A DNA stretch of 64,000 bases from an uncultured Pelagibacteraceae bacterium. GTDB lineage: Bacteria > Pseudomonadota > Alphaproteobacteria > Pelagibacterales > Pelagibacteraceae. A program made the translations under genes and the position numbers. The DNA is taken from positions 1 through 64,000 of the forward strand of contig CACGPY010000005.1 of the NCBI GenBank assembly GCA_902575095.1. The letters are read 5' to 3'. The stretch's first letter is position 1; each line of letters opens with the position of its first letter. Of this stretch, positions 43,959-54,918 are shown one piece after another. The notes under the pieces were generated by a model. The model saw only the letters and a program-made list of their open reading frames with translations, did not search any database and had not been told where the DNA came from.

Positions 43959-46013
43959 ATGGCAGAGTTTTTATTGGAATTATATAGTGAGGAAATTCCA
44001 CCACAATTACAAATATCAGCTAGGTCTCAAATAAAAATATTTATTGAAAATACCTTTAAAGAAGAGAATATAAAGTATAAAGAATTATCGATTTATTCTT
44101 CTCCAACAAGATTAACTCTATATATAAAAAACCTTGCTGAAAAAATTAAAACAGAAGCCATAGAAATTAAAGGACCCAAGGTAGAATCTCCTGATCAAGT
44201 TATCCAAGGTTTTTTAAAAGCTAAAAATGTTTCTGAGAACGACCTTATTGAAAAAGAAACTGATAAAGGAAAATTTTATTTCATTAAAATACAATCTCGA
44301 TCAATCTTGGTAGAGGACCTATTAATTAAAATTATTCCAAAGGCAATCGGATCAATCAACTGGAAAAAATCAATGAAGTGGTCAAATCATAATTTGATTT
44401 GGGGAAGACCTCTTAGGGCAATTTTTGCAAGATATAATAACAAAAAATTAGCATTTAACTTCGAGCATCTTGATGCAACAGATGAAGTAATTATAGAGCA
44501 AGATCTAATTACAAAAACTAAAAAAATTAAAGATTTTAAAGATTACCTAAATTTTTTAAAAAGCAATAGAATAATAGTCGATCACAAGGAAAGGGAAGAG
44601 ATCATTCTTAAAAAGATAAGTGCATTTTCTCATTCCAAACAATACAAAGAGAACTTAAATGCAAAACTTTTAGAAGAGGTCGTAAATATTGTTGAGGATC
44701 CAAATTTGCTTCATATAAGTTTTAACAAAAAGTATTTAGAAATACCTAAAGAAATTATAATATCTACTTTAGAGAAACATCAAAGGTATTTTCCAATTTT
44801 TGATAGCAGAGACAGACTAACTAATTATTTCTTTGTTGTAGCAAATAAAAAAGATGAAAAAAAATTGATTACCCAAGGAAATAAAAGGGTTGTTGAAGCA
44901 AGATTGGCAGATGCCAAATTTTTCTGGGATAAAGATCGATCTAAAAATTTGATTAAACAAATAGCAAACCTCAAATCAGTAACTTTCTATGAAAAGCTAG
45001 GGACTATTTACGACAAAACACAGAGGTTAAGACAATTGGCTGGTCTTTTATCAGACGACTTAAATATAAATAAAGAAAAGGTTCAAGTTGCAGCTTCAAT
45101 TTCTAAATCTGATTTATGTTCAGATCTAGTTGGAGAATATCCAGAGCTCCAGGGTGTTATGGGAAAATATTTTGCGTTAGCACAAGGTTTTGAGGAAGAT
45201 GTAGCAAATTCGGTAAGTGATCATTATTTACCAACAGGTCTAACATCAGTATTACCTAAGAAACCTTTTAGCTACTCCATTTCAATAGTAGATAAGATAG
45301 ATACCTTAGTTGGTTTTTTTATTATTGATGAAAAACCTACAAGTTCAAAAGATCCTTTTGCTTTAAGACGAGCTGCGATTGGATTACTAAGAATAATAAT
45401 TGAAAATAAATTATCATTTAAACTTAGAGATTTAATTAGTTACGCTATAAGACTTTATCAAGAACAAGGCGTTGAAATTAAAAATGAAAAAACTGAACAA
45501 CAAATTCTTGAATTTATTAAGGAAAGAATGAGAAACGTATTAAAATTAAAAAATATTAAAACTGATGTTATTGAAGCATCAATAAGTTCTCATGCTGGAG
45601 ATAATTTCTTGGCACTTTATGCAAAAACTCTTTTAATGAATAAATACAAAAATAAAGGAATAGGACTAAATGCAATCAACTCGTATAAAAGAGCTTCAAA
45701 TATTTTAGATAAAGCTGGAAAAAGAATCACCGGTAGACCCGATGCTGTATTATTTAGAAAAGATGAAGAAAAAATACTTCATGAAAAAATTAATGAGATT
45801 CGGAAAGCTTTCACAGTTAAAGATGATAATAAGGACTACGAAAGCTTGTTGATAAAGCTTTCTGATACGAAAGAATCTACCGATAATTTTTTTGACAATG
45901 TAGTAGTAAATGATGAAAATCAGGATATTAAAAATAATCGATTAGAGTTATTAAAAATGTTTTGTAATACTTTTGATAACTTTATTGATTTTTCAAAATT
46001 AGAAGGTCTGTAA
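43959..46013 (+). CDS. glyS: Glycine--tRNA ligase beta subunit
   Basis: LLELYSEEIPPQLQ; FPKSMKW-type region (WKKSMKWSNHNLIWGRPLRAI); KHQRYFP. Confidence 0.97.
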   Translation: MAEFLLELYSEEIPPQLQISARSQIKIFIENTFKEENIKYKELSIYSSPTRLTLYIKNLAEKIKTEAIEIKGPKVESPDQVIQGFLKAKNVSENDLIEKETDKGKFYFIKIQSRSILVEDLLIKIIPKAIGSINWKKSMKWSNHNLIWGRPLRAIFARYNNKKLAFNFEHLDATDEVIIEQDLITKTKKIKDFKDYLNFLKSNRIIVDHKEREEIILKKISAFSHSKQYKENLNAKLLEEVVNIVEDPNLLHISFNKKYLEIPKEIIISTLEKHQRYFPIFDSRDRLTNYFFVVANKKDEKKLITQGNKRVVEARLADAKFFWDKDRSKNLIKQIANLKSVTFYEKLGTIYDKTQRLRQLAGLLSDDLNINKEKVQVAASISKSDLCSDLVGEYPELQGVMGKYFALAQGFEEDVANSVSDHYLPTGLTSVLPKKPFSYSISIVDKIDTLVGFFIIDEKPTSSKDPFALRRAAIGLLRIIIENKLSFKLRDLISYAIRLYQEQGVEIKNEKTEQQILEFIKERMRNVLKLKNIKTDVIEASISSHAGDNFLALYAKTLLMNKYKNKGIGLNAINSYKRASNILDKAGKRITGRPDAVLFRKDEEKILHEKINEIRKAFTVKDDNKDYESLLIKLSDTKESTDNFFDNVVVNDENQDIKNNRLELLKMFCNTFDNFIDFSKLEGL

Positions 46014-48673
46014 TGGCAAAAGTAATATTTAGCTTTGATGATAAATCTGCCAAAAAACTAAAGAATAAAAAAAATATTTTGGGTGGAAAAGGAGCAAACC
46101 TTGGTGAGATGGGTAGATTAGGTTTACCGGTTCCTCCTGGATTTACTATAACGACAGATGTTTGTGATCTATTTTACAAAAATAAAAAAAAATTACCAAA
46201 AAAAGTAATACAAAATATCGAGTCAGAGCTTAAAAATATAGAAAAGAAAACTAAAAAGAAATTCGGTGATCTTAAAAATCCATTACTGGTATCAGTTAGA
46301 TCAGGTGCCAGAATTTCAATGCCTGGCATGATGGATACAATTTTAAATCTTGGTCTAAATGATAAAACAGTTGAGTCATTAAAAAAGAAAACGTCTAATG
46401 GAAGATTTGCAAAAGATAGCTATAGAAGATTTATCCAAATGTACAGCAGTGTAGTTTTGGGCGTAGAAGGACATTTGTTTGAAGAGTTAATTGATAATTA
46501 CAAGTTAACCAAAGGAGTTTTGCTAGATACAGATCTAGATGAGAGCGATTGGGACGGTTTAATTATTAATTTTAAAGAGTTAGTAAAAAAAGAAAAAAAA
46601 ATTAATTTTCCTCAGGATGAAAAAGAACAATTACTGGGAGCGATAAACGCTGTATTTTTATCTTGGGACAGCCAAAGAGCAAAAACGTATAGAAAATTAA
46701 ATCAAATCCCAGACCATTGGGGGACGGCTGTAAATGTTCAAGCTATGGTTTTTGGAAATATGGGTGATGATTGCTCAACTGGTGTTGCGTTTACTAGAAA
46801 TCCTTCAACAGGAGAGAATTCTTTTTTCGGAGAATTTTTAATAAATGCGCAAGGTGAAGACGTTGTAGCGGGCACAAGAACTCCTCAATACATTACAAAA
46901 AAAGCTAAACAAGATTCAGGCTCCAAAGATCCCTCAATGGAAGAGGCCATGCCTAAAGTTTATAAAGAACTTGCAAAAGTATTTCTTAAATTAGAAAGGC
47001 ACTATAAAGATATGCAAGACATCGAATTTACAGTTGAAAATAACAAACTTTGGATGCTCCAAACAAGATCTGGAAAAAGAACTGCTAAAGCTGCAATTAA
47101 AATTGCAGTTGATATGGTAAAAGAGAAATTAATTTCAAAAAAAGAAGCAATCAAAAGAATTGATCCAAATACTTTAGATACTTTATTACATCCTACTTTA
47201 GACGAAAAAGTTGAGAAAGAGGTAATTGCTTCGGGTTTACCCGCATCTCCAGGAGCTGCTAGTGGAAAAGTTGTTTTTACAGCAGATGAAGCAGAAAAAT
47301 TAAATGGGATGATGCAAGACACTATATTAGTAAGATTGGAAACATCGCCAGAGGATATTCACGGAATGCATGCCGCTAAAGGAATTCTTACTGCAAGAGG
47401 AGGGATGACAAGCCATGCTGCTGTTGTTGCTCGAGGAATGGGAAGGCCATGTGTTTCAGGTTCTAGTGAAATTACTATTGATTACGATCAAAAACAATTT
47501 AAAGCCGGAGACACAATCATTAAAGAGGGAGACATTATAACTATAGATGGTGGGAGTGGAAAAGTAATGAAAGGGTTAGTTCCGACTGTTCAACCAGAAA
47601 TCTCTGGATACTTTTCTACAATAATGAAATGGGCTGACGAATATAGGAAATTAAAAGTAAGAACAAACGCTGAAACGGAAGCAGATAGTAAAACTGCTAG
47701 AGAGTTTGGCGCTGAGGGAATCGGTTTATGTAGAACTGAGCATATGTTCTTTGATGAAGAGAGAATTCTATCTGTTAGACAAATGATTTTGTCTAAATCA
47801 AAAGATGACAGAAATAGCGCTCTAGATAAACTTCTACCTTATCAAAAAGAGGACTTTAAAAAAATATTTAAAGTTATGTCAGGTTTACCAGTTACAGTAA
47901 GATTATTAGATCCACCACTTCATGAGTTCTTACCAAAAGCTGACAAAGATATAGAGGAAGTAGCAAGATCTTTAAATTTATCAGCGAAGGAGGTTAAAGA
48001 TAGAATAGCTGAACTTCATGAGGAAAATCCAATGCTTGGGCATAGAGGATGTAGGCTGGCCATTTCTTTTCCAGAGATTTATGAGATGCAATGTAGAGCA
48101 ATATTTGAAGCTATAGTCGAATTAAAAAAACAAAAAGTAAAAGCAGCTTTTGTAGAAATTATGATACCTTTAGTTTCTACTGAGTCTGAGTTAAAAATTT
48201 TAAGATCCTTAGTTAATAAAATTGCTAAAGAAATAGAAAAAGAAAATAAATTAAAACTTGAATATATGGTAGGTACTATGATTGAATTACCACGTGCTGC
48301 TTTGCAAGCAAAGGCTATTTCAAAACATGCTGATTTCTTTAGCTTTGGAACCAATGATTTAACACAAACAACATTTGGTATAAGCCGGGACGACTCAGGG
48401 AAGTTTTTAAACGATTATATCGATAATAAAATTTTTGATGTAGATCCGTTTGTAAGTATTGATCAAAATGGAGTAGGTGAGTTAGTGGAATTAGCCTCTT
48501 CTAGAGGCAGAAAGACAAATAAAAATATTAAGCTAGGGATTTGTGGTGAGCATGGTGGCGATCCAAGAAGTATTGAATTTTGCTCTAGAACAGGACTGAA
48601 CTATGTTTCTTGCTCTCCATTCAGAGTTCCAGTAGCAAGATTAGCTGCTGCACAAGCAGAGTTATCTAAATAA
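46013..48673 (+). CDS. ppdK: Pyruvate, phosphate dikinase
   Basis: GGKGANLGEMGRLGLPVPPGFTITT, GGMTSHAAVVARGMGRPCVSG, FGTNDLTQTTFG. Confidence 0.98.
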   Translation: MAKVIFSFDDKSAKKLKNKKNILGGKGANLGEMGRLGLPVPPGFTITTDVCDLFYKNKKKLPKKVIQNIESELKNIEKKTKKKFGDLKNPLLVSVRSGARISMPGMMDTILNLGLNDKTVESLKKKTSNGRFAKDSYRRFIQMYSSVVLGVEGHLFEELIDNYKLTKGVLLDTDLDESDWDGLIINFKELVKKEKKINFPQDEKEQLLGAINAVFLSWDSQRAKTYRKLNQIPDHWGTAVNVQAMVFGNMGDDCSTGVAFTRNPSTGENSFFGEFLINAQGEDVVAGTRTPQYITKKAKQDSGSKDPSMEEAMPKVYKELAKVFLKLERHYKDMQDIEFTVENNKLWMLQTRSGKRTAKAAIKIAVDMVKEKLISKKEAIKRIDPNTLDTLLHPTLDEKVEKEVIASGLPASPGAASGKVVFTADEAEKLNGMMQDTILVRLETSPEDIHGMHAAKGILTARGGMTSHAAVVARGMGRPCVSGSSEITIDYDQKQFKAGDTIIKEGDIITIDGGSGKVMKGLVPTVQPEISGYFSTIMKWADEYRKLKVRTNAETEADSKTAREFGAEGIGLCRTEHMFFDEERILSVRQMILSKSKDDRNSALDKLLPYQKEDFKKIFKVMSGLPVTVRLLDPPLHEFLPKADKDIEEVARSLNLSAKEVKDRIAELHEENPMLGHRGCRLAISFPEIYEMQCRAIFEAIVELKKQKVKAAFVEIMIPLVSTESELKILRSLVNKIAKEIEKENKLKLEYMVGTMIELPRAALQAKAISKHADFFSFGTNDLTQTTFGISRDDSGKFLNDYIDNKIFDVDPFVSIDQNGVGELVELASSRGRKTNKNIKLGICGEHGGDPRSIEFCSRTGLNYVSCSPFRVPVARLAAAQAELSK

Positions 48674-49507
48674 TAAAGTTGTATCGAACGATTTCGCACT
48701 GTGTGTGATAGCTCCAACAGAAATTCTATTAACACCTGTTTTAGATATTTGTTTGATATTTTTTAAAGTAGCATTACCTGAATACTCTGTTTGATATTTA
48801 TTTTTGCAAAGTTTTAAACATCTTTTTAATTGAGAAGGGCTCATATTATCAAAAAGTATTCTTTTAAATTTAAGACCTATAATTTGTTTAAGCTGTTTAA
48901 TATTCTCAATTTCTACAGTAACTATTTTTTTTGTCTGTACAGCTTTCTTAACCAATTCCCTAAGGCTATTTGATGCACTAATATGATTATCTTTAATTAA
49001 GATTTCATCACTTAAATTAAATCTATGATTATACCCCCCACCTTTTTTAACAGCATATTTTTCAAGAGCTCTCAAATTAGGTGTAGTTTTTCTGGTGCAA
49101 CATATCTTAGTTTTTTTAATAGTTTTATTTACAAATTGATTTGTTAACGATGCGATACCTGAAGCGTGATTAAGAAAGTTAAGCGCAGTTCTTTCAGCAA
49201 TTAAGATTGTTTTTGTTTTAGCTTTTATTTCAGCAATCATTTTATTTTTTTTAATCTTTTTGCCATCAGAGATTTTTTTAATAAAAACTGTTTCTTTTCC
49301 AATCAATTGAAAGGCTGCTTTGCAGAATTCTAATCCAGCAATTATACCATCTTGTTTAGCTATGATCTTAGCTTTAATTATTTTATTTTTTGAATTTACA
49401 AGGTTAGTAGTTATGTCACCTCTAGGCCTTAAGTCTTCCTCTAGAGCTTTCATTACAATTTTTTTAATATGGGACTGATTTAAATTTTGCACTGATCTAA
49501 CGACCAA
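48662..49507 (-). CDS. nadC: Nicotinate-nucleotide pyrophosphorylase
   Basis: EDLRPRGDITTNL, AERTALNFLNHASGIASLT, TRKTTPNLRALEKYAVKKGGGYNHRFNLSDEILIKDNH. Confidence 0.96.
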   Translation of the reverse strand: MVVRSVQNLNQSHIKKIVMKALEEDLRPRGDITTNLVNSKNKIIKAKIIAKQDGIIAGLEFCKAAFQLIGKETVFIKKISDGKKIKKNKMIAEIKAKTKTILIAERTALNFLNHASGIASLTNQFVNKTIKKTKICCTRKTTPNLRALEKYAVKKGGGYNHRFNLSDEILIKDNHISASNSLRELVKKAVQTKKIVTVEIENIKQLKQIIGLKFKRILFDNMSPSQLKRCLKLCKNKYQTEYSGNATLKNIKQISKTGVNRISVGAITHSAKSFDTTLLFR

Positions 49508-50486
49508 TTTCGGTCATTCTAATTACAGATCTTCTCGCAGCTTCTATAGTTTTATTATCAAGAAGAATTTCATTAGTATCATTTTCTAAACAATCTAAGA
49601 TTTTTTCTAAATCAATTTTTTTCATATAAGGACAAAGATTGCACGGTTTTATGAAAGATACATTTGGATTATCAGCTTCGACGTTATCACTCATAGAACA
49701 TTCAGTTACTAACATCACTTTTTTTGGTTGATTATCTTTTACGTATTTAATCATACCTGAAGTTGATCCAGCAAAATCAGATACCTCAATCACATCCGGT
49801 GGACACTCAGGGTGAGCAATGACTTTGATACCTGGGTTTTGATTTTTAATATCTTCAATCTCTTTACTAGTAAATTTTTCGTGAACAATACAAGTTCCTT
49901 TCCATGAAATAATTTTTACTTTTGTATTTTTTGCAACGTAATCTGCTAAATATTGGTCTGGAAGAAAAATTACTTTATCTACGTTCAAAGATTCAACAAC
50001 TTTAACAGCATTAGCAGAAGTACAACAAACATCAGTTTCTGCTTTTACATCTGCAGAAGTATTAACATATGATACCACTGGAACACCTGGATATTTTTGT
50101 TTTAATAATCTTACATCTTTTCCAGTAATTGAACTTGCTAAAGAACAACCTGCTTGCATATCCGGTAAAAAAACTTTTTTGTTTGGGTTCATTAGTTTTG
50201 CTGTTTCAGCCATGAAGTGAACCCCGCACATTATAATTTTATCAGCGGAAGTTTTTGCTGCTTCAACTGCCAGAGCTAAAGAGTCCGCTGCTATGTCTGC
50301 TACTCCGTGATAAATTTCTGGAGTTTGATAATTATGTGCAAGAATAATTGCATTTTTTTCTTTTTTTAATTTATTAATTTTTTCAATTAAAGGAGCATGA
50401 ATTTTCCATTCATTTTCAGGCACAAATTTTGAGATTTTTTTGTAAATCTCGCTAGAACCGTTTAAATTTCCTTGTTGTACAGACAT
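49497..50486 (-). CDS. nadA: Quinolinate synthase
   Basis: ILAHNYQTPEIYHGVADIAADSLALA, CGVHFMAETAKLMNP, CSMSDNV, PCNLCPYMKKIDL. Confidence 0.97.
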   Translation of the reverse strand: MSVQQGNLNGSSEIYKKISKFVPENEWKIHAPLIEKINKLKKEKNAIILAHNYQTPEIYHGVADIAADSLALAVEAAKTSADKIIMCGVHFMAETAKLMNPNKKVFLPDMQAGCSLASSITGKDVRLLKQKYPGVPVVSYVNTSADVKAETDVCCTSANAVKVVESLNVDKVIFLPDQYLADYVAKNTKVKIISWKGTCIVHEKFTSKEIEDIKNQNPGIKVIAHPECPPDVIEVSDFAGSTSGMIKYVKDNQPKKVMLVTECSMSDNVEADNPNVSFIKPCNLCPYMKKIDLEKILDCLENDTNEILLDNKTIEAARRSVIRMTEIGR

Positions 50487-50547
50487 ACTAATTCCAATTT
50501 ATCAACTTGAGGTTAAATTGTCATTCATTTATTGTCGCATAATTATT

Positions 50548-50631
50548 GCGGTCGTGCTGAAATTGGTAGACAGGCACGCTTGAGGGGCGTGTGGGTTTCC
50601 CGTGAGAGTTCGAGTCTCTCCGACCGCACCA
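50548..50631 (+). tRNA. tRNA-Leu (anticodon GAG), encoded CCA
   Basis: GCGGTCG...CGACCGC acceptor, anticodon loop CTTGAGG, long variable arm, CCA. Confidence 0.94.
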
Positions 50632-50644
50632 AAAAAGCTTATTT

Positions 50645-50764
50645 ATGATTGAATATTTTAAAAAAAATAAACGAATAGTGCTTATAATTTTAGTTATAGC
50701 TTTTATCGAATTGAGTGGTTATGGGATCTTAGCTTCTCTTTCAAGATTATTAAACGCTCTTTAA
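50645..50764 (+). CDS. 39-aa single-TM mini-protein, unknown function
   Basis: MIEYFKKNKRIVLIILVIAFIELSGYGILASLSRLLNAL*; basic N-term then hydrophobic helix; not on the supplied ORF track. Confidence 0.5.
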   Translation: MIEYFKKNKRIVLIILVIAFIELSGYGILASLSRLLNAL

Positions 50765-51631
50765 AATTTTACACTTTTTGTTATTAGCTAAAAGTTCTTT
50801 ATTTTCAAATTCTTCAATATTTGGATCTATTACTTTTACCAAACAAAATGGATAAGGCTGTTCAATGAGTACTTTGCCTATTTTGATCTTGTTATAAAAA
50901 ATTTCTTCCCCTAAATTTAATTTTTCGGTAGAAGAAATCGGTAATAATCTTCTTCTTAATTTTTCTTTTAATTTCATTCTAGCGGTGTTTTCTTGACCGA
51001 TGTAGCATCCCTTTTTAAAGTCAATTGCGTTAAGCTCCTCAAAGTTTGCTTCTAAACCAAATAATTGATCTTTTAAATTTTCAATACCTTTTATTGGAAT
51101 TCCTAAAGAATGAGCTTTTGCAAAATATGTATCGGGCTTAACAATTTTTAAGTCTAATTTTTTTATAGTAAGGTGCAATTTTTCTAATGAGGATAATATT
51201 CTTGCTCCTAAATTTTTATTTCGAGGATCTAGAAATAGAGGGCTATCCCTAAACTCTATCGTATTGTCAGTTTTGCCTTCACTTTTTTGAATATCAAAAA
51301 ATTTTTCCGAACTTATTAATCCAATTACATAATCTGTCGATATATCTGTTATTTCAATTTTTGATCTTAATTTATATTTCAATAGGTAATTTACTATTTC
51401 TTTTGTAAATTTATAATCACAATCTAAAAGATAACCATTTTTTGATTTTATCACAAAAAATTCAAATAAATATTTTCCTTGGGGCGTAAAAAGAGCTGAA
51501 AAAATTGAAGAGGAAAAACTTACTTTTTCAATATCATTTGTAATGATGTTTTGAAGAAAATTTTTGGTATCTTCACCTGTTATTAAGATTAATCCACGAT
51601 CTTCTAATAAAATAATTTGATCTTTTTCCAT
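50750..51631 (-). CDS. ygfZ: Folate-binding YgfZ/GcvT-like protein
   Basis: LITGEDTKNFLQNIITNDI, ALFTPQGKYLFEFF, KGCYIGQENTARMKLKEKLRRRL. Confidence 0.92.
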   Translation of the reverse strand: MEKDQIILLEDRGLILITGEDTKNFLQNIITNDIEKVSFSSSIFSALFTPQGKYLFEFFVIKSKNGYLLDCDYKFTKEIVNYLLKYKLRSKIEITDISTDYVIGLISSEKFFDIQKSEGKTDNTIEFRDSPLFLDPRNKNLGARILSSLEKLHLTIKKLDLKIVKPDTYFAKAHSLGIPIKGIENLKDQLFGLEANFEELNAIDFKKGCYIGQENTARMKLKEKLRRRLLPISSTEKLNLGEEIFYNKIKIGKVLIEQPYPFCLVKVIDPNIEEFENKELLANNKKCKILKSV

Positions 51632-51669
51632 ATTTGTAAATATATATTGTATAATATATTTATTAAATC

Positions 51670-52983
51670 ATGTCTGATAATTTTAGTCTCATCATCAAAA
51701 ATGGATCTTGTTATATAGATGGCAAGCTTACAAAAACAGATATTGGTTTATCAGGTAACAAAATAAAAAAAATCGGTAAAATCGAACTCAATAGCTCCAA
51801 AGTCTATGATGCAACAGATAAAGTTGTTTTGCCAGGAATTATAGATACTCAAGTACATTTTAGGGAGCCAGGATCAACTGATGCAGAAGATTTAGAAAGT
51901 GGCAGTAGAGCAGCAGTGTTAGGTGGTGTAACTGCATTATTTGAAATGCCTAATACTAATCCGCCTACATCTAATCTGGTTGAATTCGATAAAAAATTGC
52001 AAGCAGCTAAATACAGAATGCATAGTAATTATGCTTTTTATTTTGGAGCAACACCTGACAATACCGATCAACTTGCTCAACTAAAAGATGTTGAAGGATG
52101 TTGTGGTGTTAAATTATTCGCGGGCTCATCAACAGGGAACTTATTAGTAGACAAAGAGGCTGATATCGAAAAAGTAATCTCTAGGAGCGATAGAATTGTT
52201 TCTATTCACTCTGAAGATGAAGATATTATCAAACTTAGAAAAAAATTTATTAAGAAAGGAGACGTACATTCACACGCAGAGTGGAGGAATGTAGAAGTTG
52301 CAATGTCCTCTACTCGAAGGATGGTTAAAATTGCAGAGCGATATAATAAGAAAATTCACGTCCTTCATGTTACGACGAGAGAAGAAGTAGATTTTTTAGC
52401 TATGCACAAAAAAAATGTTAGTTTCGAAACTACACCTCAGCATTTAACTATGTACGCACCAGATTGTTACGACAAACTTGGAACTTATGCACAAATGAAT
52501 CCTCCTTTAAGAACTAAAGAACACTATGATCGTTTATGGGTAGCAATTAAGAATAATATAGTTGATGTGCTAGGTTCCGACCATGCCCCACACCTAAAAG
52601 AAAATAAAGACAAAGAATATCCAAATTCTCCTTCAGGTATGCCAGGAGTTCAAACTATTTTTCCAGTTATGCTGGATCATGTAAATAACGGAAAACTAAC
52701 ACTCCAACAACTGATAAACCTAATGTGTGAAAACCCTTGTAAAATTTTTGGGATTAAAAATAAGGGATATTTAAAAAAAGGTTACGACGCAGATATAACA
52801 GTTGCCGATATGAGCAAAGAGGTAGTTATCAAAAATGAGATGATAGCAAGTAAATGTGGATGGACACCTTTTAACAATCATAAAGTAAAAGGTTTCCCTG
52901 TAGCTACAATCGTTAATGGTCATTTGGTAATGTCTGATGGTAAAGTGGTTGAGGAGTCTAAAGGAACACCGCTAAAGTTTTAA
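51670..52983 (+). CDS. Dihydroorotase / amidohydrolase (class I)
   Basis: VLPGIIDTQVHFREPGSTDAEDLESGSRAAVLGGVTALFEMPNTNPPT; DVLGSDHAPH. Confidence 0.92.
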   Translation: MSDNFSLIIKNGSCYIDGKLTKTDIGLSGNKIKKIGKIELNSSKVYDATDKVVLPGIIDTQVHFREPGSTDAEDLESGSRAAVLGGVTALFEMPNTNPPTSNLVEFDKKLQAAKYRMHSNYAFYFGATPDNTDQLAQLKDVEGCCGVKLFAGSSTGNLLVDKEADIEKVISRSDRIVSIHSEDEDIIKLRKKFIKKGDVHSHAEWRNVEVAMSSTRRMVKIAERYNKKIHVLHVTTREEVDFLAMHKKNVSFETTPQHLTMYAPDCYDKLGTYAQMNPPLRTKEHYDRLWVAIKNNIVDVLGSDHAPHLKENKDKEYPNSPSGMPGVQTIFPVMLDHVNNGKLTLQQLINLMCENPCKIFGIKNKGYLKKGYDADITVADMSKEVVIKNEMIASKCGWTPFNNHKVKGFPVATIVNGHLVMSDGKVVEESKGTPLKF

Positions 52984-54918
52984 AATTTTGTTCTCAACTA
53001 GGTCAGCTTTTATTTCATCTAAGATAGCTGGATCATCAATTGTGGCTGGCATTTTATAAGGTTCATTATCAGCAATTTTTCTTACTGTTCCTCTTAAAAC
53101 TTTTCCTGATCTTGTTTTAGGTAATCTTTTTACAACAATAGCTATTTTAAAAGCTGCGACGGGACCAACTTTTTCTCTGACCATTTTTATACATTCGCTA
53201 ATTATATCTTTCTTATCTTTTGTAACACCAGCTTTTAAAGCCAGTAAGCCTATGGGTAGTTGCCCTTTTAGTTTGTCAGCAATACCTATGACAGCACACT
53301 CAGCTACATCTTTATGCTCAGCCAAAACTTCTTCGATTGCTCCAGTTGATAATCTATGACCAGCAACATTTATAATGTCATCAGTTCTAGACATAATCCA
53401 TACGTAACCGTCTTCGTCAATGTGTCCCGCGTCATAAGTTTGATAATATCCAGGATAAGTAGACATGTAATTTTCTTTATATCTTTTATCAGCACCCCAA
53501 AGTGTGGGAAAAGTTCCTGGAGGGAGCGGAAGTTTAACAACTATGTCTCCCATTTTTCCTGGACCAACCTCTTTACCTTCAGAATTTAAAACTTTCAAAT
53601 CATAACCAGGCACTGGTTTAAATGCAGATCCATATTTAACCGGGAAAGACTCAATTCCAGTGCAATCAGATGTGATTGCCCAACTAGTTTCAGTTTGCCA
53701 CCAATGATCAATCACAGGTGAGTTAGACAATTTCTCAAACCATTTAATTGTGTCAGGATCTGCTCGCTCACCTGCTAAAAATAATTTGTCGAACTTACTT
53801 AAATCATATTTTTTAAAAAATTCACCATTAGGATCCTCTTTTTTAATTGCTCTAATTGCAGTAGGAGCTGTGAAAAGAGATTTAACTTTGTGCTCTGATA
53901 TAACCCTCCAAAAAACACCAGCATCTGGGGTACCTACTGGTTTTCCCTCAAATAAAACTGTAGTACATCCGAAAAATAACGGAGCATATACGATGTAAGA
54001 GTGTCCTACTATCCAACCAATATCACTTGCGGACCACCATACGTCGTCTTGATTGATGTTATAAATATTTTTCATAGTCCACTTCAAAGCAACAATATGG
54101 CCGCCGATATCTCTCACGATTCCTTTTGGTAAACCTGTAGTACCGGATGTATAAAGTATATAAGCGTAGTCATTAGCATTCATTTTCTCACACTCTGCAG
54201 GTTTCGCATTTTTATGAGCATCTTCCCAAGTAATATCCATTTTAGAATCAAGCTCTGCTTTATCTTTTTCTCTCTGAAAAATAATACATTTATCTGGTTT
54301 ATGATTTGCAAGCTCTAAAGCTTTGTTAACTAATGGTTTATAATGAACAGTCCTACCAGGTTCATAACCACATGAGGCTGTGACTAAAAGTTTTGCTTTT
54401 GAGTCATCTATTCTACTTGCAAGTTCGTTAGCAGCAAAACCACCAAAGACAACAGAGTGAACTGCTCCAATTCTTCCACATGCAAGCATAGCAATTACTG
54501 CTTCAGGTATCATAGGCATATAAATAATTACTCTGTCACCTTTTATTACACCTTGATTTTTTAATGCTCCAGCAAACAAAGCAACTTTATCCCTTAACTC
54601 ATTGTAAGTAATCCTCTTTTTTGCTCCTGTGATGGGACTATCATAAATAATTGCAAATTTATTACCTCTGCCTTCATCTATATGAAGATCCAAAGCGTTA
54701 TAACAAGTATTTGTTATGCCATCCTCAAACCATTTATAAAACGGAGGGTTAGTTGAATTTAAAATTTTTGTAGGTTTTTTGTACCAAAAAATGTTTTCAG
54801 AGATATTTTTCCAAAATTCTTCTCTATTTTGGATTGATTTTTGATAAATATCTTTATATTTTTGATTCAATTTGTATCTCCCTAAAATTGTATTATTTAG
54901 AGAGTATTTCATAAATAT
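52972..54918 (-). CDS. prpE: Propionyl-CoA synthetase-like AMP-forming acyl-CoA synthetase
   Basis: YILYTSGTTGLPKGIVRDIGGHIVALKWTMKNIY; GHRLSTGAIEEVLAEH; internal MKYSLNN start plausible. Confidence 0.82.
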   Translation of the reverse strand: MFMKYSLNNTILGRYKLNQKYKDIYQKSIQNREEFWKNISENIFWYKKPTKILNSTNPPFYKWFEDGITNTCYNALDLHIDEGRGNKFAIIYDSPITGAKKRITYNELRDKVALFAGALKNQGVIKGDRVIIYMPMIPEAVIAMLACGRIGAVHSVVFGGFAANELASRIDDSKAKLLVTASCGYEPGRTVHYKPLVNKALELANHKPDKCIIFQREKDKAELDSKMDITWEDAHKNAKPAECEKMNANDYAYILYTSGTTGLPKGIVRDIGGHIVALKWTMKNIYNINQDDVWWSASDIGWIVGHSYIVYAPLFFGCTTVLFEGKPVGTPDAGVFWRVISEHKVKSLFTAPTAIRAIKKEDPNGEFFKKYDLSKFDKLFLAGERADPDTIKWFEKLSNSPVIDHWWQTETSWAITSDCTGIESFPVKYGSAFKPVPGYDLKVLNSEGKEVGPGKMGDIVVKLPLPPGTFPTLWGADKRYKENYMSTYPGYYQTYDAGHIDEDGYVWIMSRTDDIINVAGHRLSTGAIEEVLAEHKDVAECAVIGIADKLKGQLPIGLLALKAGVTKDKKDIISECIKMVREKVGPVAAFKIAIVVKRLPKTRSGKVLRGTVRKIADNEPYKMPATIDDPAILDEIKADLVENKILKL

